DNA from: Crossaster papposus
Taxonomy: Eukaryota; Echinodermata; Asteroidea; Velatida; Solasteridae
Reading direction: 5' to 3'
Assembly: GCA_037893245.1 (NCBI GenBank)
Contig: JBAIAA010000658.1
Coordinates: 1 to 64,000, forward strand
DNA length: 64,000 bases
Shown here: one piece after another, positions 43,408 through 53,425 of the stretch
Numbering within the stretch: the stretch's first letter is position 1
How the letters are laid out: every line of letters starts with the position of its first letter
Position numbers and translations under genes: made by a program
The notes under the pieces: model-generated
Told to the model about the DNA's origin: nothing
The model's input: the letters and a program-made list of their open reading frames with translations, nothing else
Database searches by the model: none

Positions 43408-44204
43408 AGGCCATGATTAATGGCTGCGGGAAGAAGATACATTCATATAGTCAAATTTGCATAAAAAGGTCGCGCCCATTTTTTACAGATTTGCGAAGAC
43501 GTCAGTGCGAGAAAAGTACACTGTCAAAAACAGTTGTGCGATGCCGCGCTACAACAATCACTAACGATGCTCCACAGGCTCATTGTTGATCAATGACATC
43601 TTGGGCCAAGACTAGCGTGTTCTGGAAACTGGACATTGCCTCTGACAGATTGCCACTGATAGGCATATTTGAGGTATTTGCCAATCTTCTCGCCGACTTC
43701 TGTCACTGTATCTGCTGCTGTGAGGACGCAACAACACTCTCTGCAAATAGGCAACATACATGCACACACAAATATGAATAACTGATAACTATTGAGAAAT
43801 TGTGTAGTGACGTGTGTTGATCTACCGGGTAATTTCAGGTACGTGGCAAGTAACCAATATTGTTTACATTCTCTAATAAGATCAGTTTTGGAGATCGACT
43901 CCTTAAAAACAGCTGTCATAAGTTTTCTCATGTAGTTTTAGTGAAAAAAAGAATCTGACAGTACATGTATATCTAATCAGATTTTAGACAACACAACAAT
44001 AAAATGACATCTTATTGGCTGTTCAATTCACTTGGTATCTAATCAAATTGGTTAACATTATCTCTTTAAGATCGGTTCAGAATCCTGTACTTGCATCCTG
44101 ACTGGAGCATTCGACCAGAAAACCCCAAACAGGTCTCTAATTTCACCTAGCTTATACTTTCTATGTAATCTCGCTGGCATGTGACCCACTCCACAATTAT
44201 GTCA
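43408..44204. other. no gene supported
   Basis: Short opposed frames at 43356-43931 have no recognised family. Confidence 0.35.
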
Positions 44205-44370
44205 CAAAACAGTGAAATTTAGTTATATACCGGTACATGGTTGGAATGCCCACAGCATACGCTTTCATTTGGGGTATAATATAGCTCCATAGCTACTCCC
44301 GTTCTGGATATATGACATGTTTACATACTGATTACTTCCTTGGAGTTCAAATTACACAACTGAGAAAACA
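44205..44370. repeat. dispersed repeat, copy 3 of 3
   Basis: It shares ordered blocks with 40050-40210 and 12445-12560, including CCGGTACATG and CTTTCATTTGG. Confidence 0.75.
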
Positions 44371-44645
44371 TTTTTTACTTGCGCTATCCAAAAAGACTAT
44401 ACCACGCAAAAAGGACTATGCGCATAGCAACACACGAACTATGCGCATAGCAACGAAAGCGTGACTGAAACCCAGACGTGTGTTTCGGTGCATTGCGTAA
44501 ACATTGCTCTATCACCTTTGCACCCGTTCATCAAGGCAACAAAGTACACGTATGAAAAAGAGACGTATAATTCTGAGATTTTTTGTCATTACTATACTTT
44601 CAGGAAGCTTAAATTGTGCAGAATTTGTGAGTGAGGTGTTATAAA

Positions 44646-44809
44646 ACAAATATTGACTGCTTTATTTCGCGGTATAGTAAAACTAGCCTCCCTCGGTGAT
44701 CCATGGAGCATTCTATTTTCCCTCGGCTTCGCCTCGGGAAAATAGAATGCTCCATGGATCACCGAGGGAGGCTAGTTTTACTATACCACTAAAAGCAGTC
44801 AATATTTGT
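44646..44809. repeat. 164-bp near-perfect palindrome
   Basis: It runs from ACAAATATTGACTGCTTT to its complement, with the axis at about 44727 in CCTCGGCTTCGCCTCGG. A small mismatch bubble lies near the outer part (TTTCGCGG against CCACTAAA). Its length and central word match the palindrome at 11521-11685. Confidence 0.92.
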
Positions 44810-45304
44810 ATAATACTACTATGCCTAAGCCAGCATCTCTATTGCATGCTGCGTTCCCATGGCATATTATTGCAACTATATAATACTAGACATATGTCAT
44901 ATATTCGAAGTAGCATATTGAGGTATACCTTAATTATTTGTACTACTCCGGGTGAAATGATAGGCCTATGTCACAATATGTTGCGTCGGAAGTAACTGCA
45001 CGTTCTACGTACACGTTACATTGGCGCGCCAACAACCAGACTTGCCTTTTTGAGTACACTAATCCGACATCCAGACTTCAGCGCCTACTACCGGGTATCA
45101 CGCCCTGCGAGTTTATTCAACCAATAAGCTTTTACGGCGGGCGTGACACCGCCGCGTGACACAGTCGACAACCTTGCATGCACATTTAACGATTTCGGAT
45201 TCGGCGTGGCCACGAGGCGGGTGCAGTGGTGCGTTCGATCATGCGCTATATTGGCTGGGAAACACATTTTACCCAAAACACTGGAACAGTGGTTTGAAGT
45301 TTAT

Positions 45305-45727
45305 GTGACCTGTCATCACAAAATGAGCGTAAAGTCGGCAAAATCAAAAATTGAGATATGGGTATTTTTTAATTCTGTGGAAATGGCGCTTTCCAATGAT
45401 ATATAACACTTGGAGGTTTGATACTCAATATATTTTTGTATTTCTATTTTTTTAGTCTGGAGTCTTAATACAGAGATTATAAGAAAACGGGCATTTCTTG
45501 CGAAAAATTGTGTGAATGCGCAAAGAAAGGCGTAGTCAAAATTGTCTCAAACTTTATTTTTTTATCTGATCGTCCTGACAAATTGGGAATTGATTGTTGG
45601 AGATTTAGTCTTTAAAAAAAACCATATAATCTCAAAATCGAACACCCCTTCAAATTTTGACTTTGACTGGCCGTACTGGGAAATCACTCATGCGACTTAA
45701 CGCTCATTTTGTGATGACAGGTCACAT
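45305..45727. mobile_element. ~420-bp MITE with ~34-bp TIRs
   Basis: The left tip is GTGACCTGTCATCACAAAAT, continuing GAGCGTAAAGTCG. The right tip is the inverted form with one or two changes. No coding capacity; tip identity suggests a moderately young copy. Confidence 0.88.
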
Positions 45728-45869
45728 ATGATCACAATCAATAATAGTGTGCAAGACATACATGTATTAGAATGCTGAAAGACGCCTTCAAGCATAGGCT
45801 TTGGTTCGGGGGCTGCTGTACATATAGTAAACACGAGTAGGTAATGATCGAAAAATGCCCCTGGTAATC

Positions 45870-46570
45870 CGTCGTTTTTTTGGTCACGGCTGATGTACCC
45901 GGTAGTCTACACGACTAGATAACGATGGTAAAACTACGTCGTTAAGCCTTAGTGGTTTTTTGTTCACGGCGTCTGTAATACACACGACTATATAATAACC
46001 GTAACACGACGTCGTTAAGCCGTCGTATTTTGGTTACAGCCGTATTGTACACACGACCTGAAAACGACATCGTTAAGCAGTCGTATTTTGTCCACGGCCG
46101 CTGTCGTGCACACGACGTGATAACAACTGTAAAATGACGTCGTTAAGCTGTCGTTTTTTGGTCACGGCCGCTGTAGTACATACGACGTGATAACGACCGT
46201 AAAACGACGTCGTTAAGCTGTCGTTTTGTTATTACGGCCGCTGTAGTATACACGACTAAATAACGACCGTAAAACGACGTCGTTAAGCGGTCGTATTTTG
46301 ATCACGGTCGCTGTAGTACACACGACGTGATGACGACCGTAAAACGATGTCGTTAAGTCGACGTATTTTGATCACGGCCGCTGTAGTACACACGACATGA
46401 TGACGACTGTAAAACAACGTCGTTAAGCCGTTGTGTTTTGGTCAGAGTCGCTGTAGTACACACGACGTGATGACGACCGTTAAACGACGTCAATAGCCGT
46501 CGTTTTTTAGTCACGACTGCTTTAGTACACACGTAGAGATAACGACCGTAAAACAACATCGTTAAGACGC
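45870..46570. repeat. 70-bp tandem array (CGTAAAACGACGTCGTTAAG unit)
   Basis: About ten copies. CGTTAAGC anchors recur at exactly 70-base steps from 46071 to about 46491, with one 58-base unit at the left. The array is the right subterminal block of the TIR element. Confidence 0.92.
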
Positions 46571-46689
46571 CGTGTGCCCACTGGGAAGTGTATGTCTGTT
46601 CAAGGAACAGAGCCTATGGCTTTTTCGCATTTTTTTCATTGTTCATTACATTTATGATTTAATTTGCTAAATGTCCTTATAATTTAATT

Positions 46690-48440
46690 TAAATTTTAAA
46701 CATTTTAACCTGCCGCTAGAGGGTGCTATAACAATTGATGACGTCGCCGGTAACTTTGTTGTAGAGTGCAGCCTAGCCAGAGACTCATCGTTGAAAGTAA
46801 GTTCATATCATTTTCCAGTTTAGACCGGAAGGAAGAGTCAAGTCATTTTGCATGTAATACGAAATATGAAGACCCTGACATATTCTATCAATTCCCATCA
46901 AAATCGGGGCTATTACAGTTGATTTTATATTGATTTTTAAACATTAAATCCAGTACTCATTGGCTTCTTGTAATCTGATACTTAATGACGTCATCGTAAT
47001 GTCATTAACAAACACTTTTCGGCAATAATAACCCTCATATCACGAAATAAACTTCCAACACTCCCAGATGTGCTATTGCGCCCATTAAGCCTAACAAACA
47101 CTTTTCGGCACCATTCACCATCAGATCACGAAACGGACTTACAAACACTCCCAAATGTACTATAGCGCCCATTAAGCCTAACAAACACTTTTCGGCACTA
47201 TTCACCGTCAGATCACGAAACGGACTAACAAACACTCTCATATGTACTATAGCGCCCATTAAGCCTAACAAACACTTTACGGCACCATTTACCGCCAGAT
47301 CACGAAATGGACTTACAAACACTCCCAAATGTGCTATAGCGCCCATTAAGCCTAACAAACACTTTTCGGCAATAATAACCCTCATATCAGGAAATGAACT
47401 TCCAACACTCCCAGATGTGCTATAGCGCCCATTAAGCCTAACAAACACTTTTCGGCACCATTCACCGTCAGATCACGAAATGGACTTACAAACACTCCCA
47501 AATGTGCTATAGCGCCCATTAAGTCTAACAAACACTTTTCGGCACTATTTACTTTCAGATCACAAAACGGACTTACAAACACTCCCAAATGTACTATAGC
47601 GCCCATTAAGCCTAACAAACTCTTTTCGGCACTAATGACCGTCAGATCACGAAATGAACTTCCAACACTCCCAAATTATGTGCTATAGCGCCCATTAAGC
47701 CTAACAAACACTTTTCGGCACTAATAACCGTCAGATCACGAAATGAACTTCCAACACTCCCAAATGTGCTAATAGCGCCCATTAAGCCTAACAAACACTT
47801 TTTGGCACCATTCACCGTCAGAACACGAAATGGACTTCCAACACTCCCAAATGTGCTATAGCGCCCATTAAGCCTAACAAACACTTTTCGGCACTAATAA
47901 CCGTCAGATCACGAAATGGACTTCCAACACTCCCAAATGTGCTATAGCGCTCATTAAGCCTAACAAACACTTTTCGGCACTGTTTACCTTCAGATCACGA
48001 ATTGAACTTCCAACACTCCCAAATGTGCTATAGCAATTTCAATTTCATTGAAACTTACTCAGAACTTATACTGAGCTGCTATTGCCTAAAACTCGGACGT
48101 CATGATGACGTCATCACGCGACGTGCATGTGACGTCATCTTAAAGTTGTAATAATTTAATCTTTGAAAATCGATACAAAATCAACCGTGAAAGACCGTAA
48201 CTTGATGTTTGTGGGAATTGATAGAATAATTAAGAATCTTCGTTTCATCTCGTGTGCGTAAAAAAACGTGACCCTTCCTTCCGGTCTAAACTGGAAGTGG
48301 CTTATGTTTTGAAATTTGAAAATAATTTGAACTTACTTTCAACGATGTTAGTCTCTGGCTAGGCTGCAGTCTGAAAAAAAGTTAACGCTGATGTCATAAA
48401 TTGTTACAGCGCCCTCTAGCGGCAGGTTAAAAAATTTGTA
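46690..48440. mobile_element. foldback element enclosing an 87-bp satellite
   Basis: Arms at about 46690-46870 and 48255-48440 are inverted copies (AACCTGCCGCTAGAGGG, CAGCCTAGCCAGAGACT, GTTGAAAGTAAGTTCA, TTTAGACCGGAAGGAAG). Further diverged inverted sequence runs to about 47000 and 48060. The centre is a tandem array with no host-like sequence. Confidence 0.88.
46998..48035. repeat. 87-bp tandem array, about 12 copies
   Basis: The unit is anchored by GCGCCCATTAAGCCTAAC. Anchor steps are 87, 87, 87 and 86 bases near 47081-47428. As 87 is 3 x 29, the minus strand stays open and gives a 29-residue repeat (CLLGLMGAI...), which I regard as spurious. Confidence 0.93.
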
Positions 48441-48859
48441 AAATGAATAATCAGTTGATGTGTGTGGCGAAGTTTGCTCAAATCACTATATAACTGGTGT
48501 AAAGAATCAGATTCATGTTGGGAAAATGTTGAAATACGACGTCACCAGACCGGAAGTTACAATGAAAAGACCTTTAAACCTTAAATAATTGCTGCAAAAT
48601 CAACCGCGATAGATATAATCCAGATTTTTGCTTTAAATAGTAAAGTTTGACCCAAGTTTGACCCCAATCGGACTTGTACTTCCAGAGATAGAGGGTCCTA
48701 AAAACTGTACATTTAATGTGACGTCACATGATCCACCATGACGTAATCATGTCATCTTAGTTTTTGTCTATAGCACATCCTGGAATACTTGCATACCAAG
48801 TTTGACCCCAATCGGAATTTTGAATTTAGCATGTTCCGTTGATGATATATTGTATGGTG

Positions 48860-49650
48860 GCCCTGGAGAGAAACGCATATCGTGAATTTTGACATTAATA
48901 TTCGCGACAAATGTTACGACTTTCCCCACAGTCGCAAATATTGACGTCAATATTGACATCCAATTTCACGACTTTCCTGAAAATTTGCCAATATTGATGT
49001 AAAATTTGATGAGATATTCGCGTCAATTTTCACTACTTTCCCTGAAAGTCGCAAATATTGACAAGAATATTGACGTCAAATTTCACGACCAGACATAAAT
49101 TTTTACGTGAAATATTTTCAAGCAAGCTAGGTTTTGGCAAACTTGTAGCCTACTAATGAGTCCACTTTTGTATAACATTGTTACGGGAATACAACATACA
49201 CCTCACTTATCGTGTATTCAGCAGCGATCATAAATATTACTAAAATAACAACTTAATATGAAGTCTATGCACACAGCGAGGAACGAATAAAATCAACCAC
49301 ATCCCACAACGTTCATCATGCATACATGTACCGGTAAGTACCAATACATGCGGTTGCGTGATTCGCGTTTGCGCATGTGCGGATGCCCAATTATTTTGCT
49401 CGTGCGCACATGAACCGACAACCAGAACCTAGCTTGCTGGAAAAAATTTGGGTCAAAATATATGACGTCAACCTTTACGTCGATATTCAAGACTTTGGGG
49501 GCAATTAAGTCATGAATTTTGACTCTAATGTTGACATCAATATTCGCGACTTTGGGGAAAGTCTTGAAATTTGACGTCAATATTGACGTCAATAATCGCA
49601 ACTTTTGGGGAAAGTCGTGAAATTTGACGACAATATTGACGTCAACCATA
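48860..49650. mobile_element. foldback element with internal AATATTGACGTCAAT repeats
   Basis: Arms of about 260 and 220 bp (48865-49130 and 49425-49645) are inverted relatives, each containing two or three copies of a ~55-bp unit with CACGACTTTCCC and ATATTGACGTCAA. The inner tips read GCAAGCTAGGTT and its complement. Confidence 0.8.
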
Positions 49651-50164
49651 GATATGGCTTAAAGGTCACAAAACACAAAATTTCATGTACAAATCACACG
49701 GTGACGTCATCATGACGTCACCTAAATTTTCGTCTATAACACTTCCCGGAATACCTGTATACCAAGTATGAGCCCAATCGGTCTTGCACTTCTAGAGAAA
49801 GAGGGTCTTAAAAACTGCTCCTTTAATGTGACGTCACATGACACCCGATGACGTCATCGGGATGTCATCTTAATTTTCGTCTACTCATCCTGGAATACAT
49901 GTACATGAATACCAAGTTTGACCCCAATCGGACCTGAACTTCCAGAGATAGAGGGTCCTATAAAAATTGAACCTCTAACACTATAACGTGACGTCACGTG
50001 ACCATGAATGACGTAGTCGTAACATTTTTCTAGGACCATCTGTAGGTGGTGGTTTAAGTGTATGCCAAGTCTCAAGTCGATCGGATTTACCAAAGTGCCA
50101 AAGTTTATTGGTAGAAAAAACAACGTGGACAAACACTATAGAAAAAAGTCTGGAGAAGATACAA

Positions 50165-50260
50165 AATAAAACTAGAAATGTGTTTGTGGACAAACACAAA
50201 GCTGTTTCGATTGTCTGATATGACTTTCAATATGTGGGTGGTGGTCTAAGTGTGTGTCAA
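50165..50260. repeat. uninterrupted counterpart of the 41930 / 46586 target site
   Basis: It continues GGTGGTCTAAGTGTGTGTCAAG where the other copy is split between TCTAA (42010) and AAGTGTATGTC (46586). Confidence 0.8.
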
Positions 50261-50770
50261 GTCTAAAGTCGATCGGATTTACTAACTTGTGCCAAATATA
50301 TATTGGTTAAAAAAAGCGTGTACAAATCTTATGGGGAAAACTACACCTTTAATGTGATGTCACATGACGCATCATGATGTCATCTTAATTTTCGTCAATA
50401 TCATATCCTATAATACTTGCATACCAAGTTTGACCCCAATCAGGCTGTACTTTCAGATACTTTCAGTCTTATAAACTGCACGTTTAATGTGACGTCACAT
50501 GACCCACGATCACGTCATCATGACGATTTTTCTCTTGGCGCTCCGGGGGATGGTGGTCGAGGTGTGTACTAAGTCTCGAGTCGATCGGATTTACCAATGT
50601 GTAAAGAAAGAAAAAAAAGTGTAGTCTGAAGAAAAACGTGTACAAAACCTTTAACGTCACGTGACCTTGAATGACATAATCGCAACGAATTTCTTCTAGG
50701 ACCTTTTGTGGGTTGTGTTCTAAGTGTATGCCAAGTCTCAAAGAGAAAAGAAAAAACTTTAACGATTACA

Positions 50771-50799
50771 AGAGCTGTTTCGGTGAAACTCCGAAACAG
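50771..50799. repeat. perfect 11-bp hairpin AGCTGTTTCGG
   Basis: AGCTGTTTCGG, a 7-base loop, then CCGAAACAGCT. The same word without its partner occurs in the repeats at 41963 and 50195. Confidence 0.8.
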
Positions 50800-50867
50800 C
50801 TAAACATGTTGCTTAAATACGACAACTCTAAATTGGTAAATATTTATACTATAGCTTTAACTCCTTT

Positions 50868-52063
50868 TTAAATGCGACACACGCCAACACAACTTCAACT
50901 ACTAGGTTTTATTCGCCTTCGCTGGTCACGTCGTCGTTGCATTGATTTGGTCGATTTTCATACACTAATTTCATGTACTTTACATTTGTCAATCTCTTTT
51001 CTTAACTCTCTAGATACAATGTTACTTTTGCACACACACAAATATATGATTTCTGAAGCTTTGCCATTGGCAGGAACCTAAATGATGTACTTCATATGCA
51101 GGAACATTGGACTCGCGTTGTCTGAGTGAACAATTATAATGCAGATTTTTTTTTTTAAACCATTCGTGAATACATTCACGTCGTCGCAAACAAAATATTG
51201 ACGACCGATTATGTTCTGTAAGGGCCACCATAATGCGTCCTCAAATTTCCTGGATTTGCAGGTCAAGAAATAAATATTAATTTGTAAAATGTAAGTGGGG
51301 GTAGCTGCAACTTCGTACCCATGGCTATGATCTTGCTGCGCCATGTTTTCCCATTATGCCTTGCGCGATCTTAACCCCTGGAATTGTCTAATTTAAATGT
51401 GCCATATATTGGCACATTTAAATTAGGGCTGCAGTCGATGCGTTTAACGCGCGACGCAATCTTTAACATTTTGTAATTGTTATTTTGCAGAATCAATCCT
51501 TTCAAACATGATATTTTGACCTTGCGATATTTAGCAAGGATTTATATTAAATGTACGTACCTCTGTTGTCCATCTAAAACGAGGCCTCAAAAATCCACAT
51601 TGTAGTAAAGCGCAGACTTGAAAAAAAATTCATACGTGACGTGCGTTCAGGAACATGCACGCGCGCACATTACATTCAGTTTACATTTACATTACATTCA
51701 GTTTACGAAAAACGCGCGCAGTACGCACTGAATAGCCAGTCATCGTCGTTTATGCATTCCTTACGGCCATGGAGTCGATCGAGGCTAGGGTATGGGCTAC
51801 TATTATTAGCCTAAATAAATTCATTGTTTCTTTTTTTTGTGTCAAAATGGCTGTCCATTGCGACATCGCCAATTAAAAGGACCTACATAAAACAGGTCCT
51901 TCGAGGCCTAATTTCACCTCTTTGTTCCATTTCATTGCTCCGACAGGGTGGATTTTTGAATCCACAGTGGTTCAATTTTATGTGTAAGGGAATTTTCATT
52001 CTGTTCCCTGTCAGGTACCACCAGGCAACACGAAAAACGGGGACGTAACATGGCCTACTAACT
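50868..52063. repeat. duplicated segment, copy 2 (copy 1 at 30610-31385), with ~490-bp insert
   Basis: The blocks listed for copy 1 occur here at 50868-51080, 51275-51300 and 51797-52063 in the same order. The insert at about 51300-51796 is absent from copy 1. Confidence 0.85.
51388..51426. repeat. perfect 39-bp palindrome, 17-bp arms
   Basis: CTAATTTAAATGTGCCA, loop TATAT, then the exact complement. It lies within the segment inserted in the 50868 copy. Confidence 0.9.
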
Positions 52064-52944
52064 GTTTTATTAAATTAAAGTAGTTTTTGCCTTCCTAATG
52101 TGGAGCTTTCTGCTGATCTACATGTACCTGAGTATTTCTGTGACACAATGATTTGATTTCACAGGGCAGAATAACAATGCATGTTGCAATTTAAACATAA
52201 GGCTACCCAGATGATATTTATACAAATAAAACAATTGAAACAGTGTTGAGTTTCTTGAAGAGGGGTCCGGTGTGATCTCTAGTGCCGGACTTTGTGATAA
52301 CTTGCAGCAATTTGTTTTGCAGTATGAGTACATTTATTCATTGGAGACTTTGGAGTTATCTAAGAAGTGAGGTACCGCTAACAAGCCATACTGAATATGG
52401 GGCAGAGCCAGAGTATTGCAGATATATTTGTTGGCATTATACATGTTGGCCTGCACAAAATCCCTAAAATACGTGAGACAGATGTATGGACCTGCTGGCA
52501 ATGTAATTTGTATGTATAGTAGGGGTACTTATGTTTAAACAAAGGCTCATGTGTTTTCTAAGACCTATAGAAGTGATCTGAAAACTTGGAATTTTTAAAA
52601 TACTTGGAATGTCTGTTTTCTAAATAGGCCTATACGTTTTCAACATTCATTTATAATAAAAACACATATTTAACAGTATTTTGGAAAAAAAACATTGAAA
52701 TTTATATTGTTTTCAATGACTTATAATAACATTCATTATGACAGCAAAATGTGGGTTTTTATTGTTCCTGGTAAAGTAACAGACTTTATTTAAGAGGCAG
52801 ACATAACATTTTTTTAACAAATATTTCTGATAACTTTTTCTTTTTTATCAATACAAAAAAAATTGTTTAGTTTTTCTATTACAAAGTTAAGTTTGTCCGT
52901 GCTTTTTTTAAATTTTGATTTTCTTTTCCGAACGAATATTGAAG
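52064..52944. other. no gene supported
   Basis: AT-rich DNA without recognised features. Confidence 0.4.
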
Positions 52945-53240
52945 GAAGACCTTGTAGTCAGGGAGCTTATGGTGATCCGTAGGAAATGAATGATTAGAAG
53001 ATCCCACCCACCTAGTCATGTTATTTAGGTACTAGAGAGCACAAAAAAACATGTTGGCAATTTTGAAGTTTTGGCAGAGGGCGGCCATCTTGGATTTCAA
53101 AATGGCCGCTATATACATCTTCATTATGCCATAACTCTGGCTCTGAATGCCGTGCAAAGCTGATTTTGGAGCCAAACCCTACATTTGCCATGATAAGGAA
53201 GCAGTTCAACATACATCTGATGTGATCAAAGTAAGTCATA
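52945..53240. repeat. left arm of a diverged foldback
   Basis: CCGTAGG...GAATGATTAGAA...CCACC, ACATGTTGGCAA and GGCAGAGGGCGGCCATCTTG recur inverted at 56780-56975. It ends in the ~167-bp CGGCCATCTTG repeat also found at 12655. Confidence 0.75.
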
Positions 53241-53425
53241 GGCCTATTTGGTTTTTAGCATTATTTATTCAAAAATGGTCACCAGTATGTCATAATAGTA
53301 GTGTATCCTAAGCGTATCTTGGTACAGTATATGATAATGTAGCCTATGCATTTAGACCTACATACCGATTTGTATTAAGGGTGTGAAGGGAGAGGGTAAG
53401 AACCAACTTGTTCGTGGCCATGACG

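Larger units (their letters stand above)
42011..46585. mobile_element. ~4.6-kb TIR element with subterminal satellite arrays
   Basis: The tips are inverted: CCCAATGGGCACACGCCGTC at the left and the complement of CCCAGTGGGCACACGGCGTC at the right. Just inside each tip is a tandem array sharing the core GACGTCGTT: a 24-bp unit at the left and a 70-bp unit at the right. Comparison with the uninterrupted repeat at 50165-50260 shows that TCTAAGTG was split, with AA on both sides. No transposase was found inside. The interior holds a LINE tail, a 164-bp palindrome and a ~420-bp MITE, all of which inserted later or were captured. Confidence 0.85.
48640..50780. repeat. block of diverged ~200-bp repeats rich in TGACGTCA
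   Basis: The ordered words TTTAATGTGACGTCACATGA, GTCATCTTA, TACTTGCATACCAAG, TTTGACCCCAATCGGA and AGAGATAGAGGGTCCTA recur near 48660-48830, 49690-49810, 49825-49960 and 50340-50510. A second family (CCAAGTCT(C/A)AAGTCGATC) occurs near 50060, 50255, 50565 and 50725. No coding function seen. Confidence 0.8.

Noticed and set aside
47035-47884. 29-residue repeat protein (CLLGLMGAIVHLGVF) on the minus strand
   Set aside because: The 87-bp satellite unit is 29 codons long, so an open frame is expected; no start context, no flanking gene.
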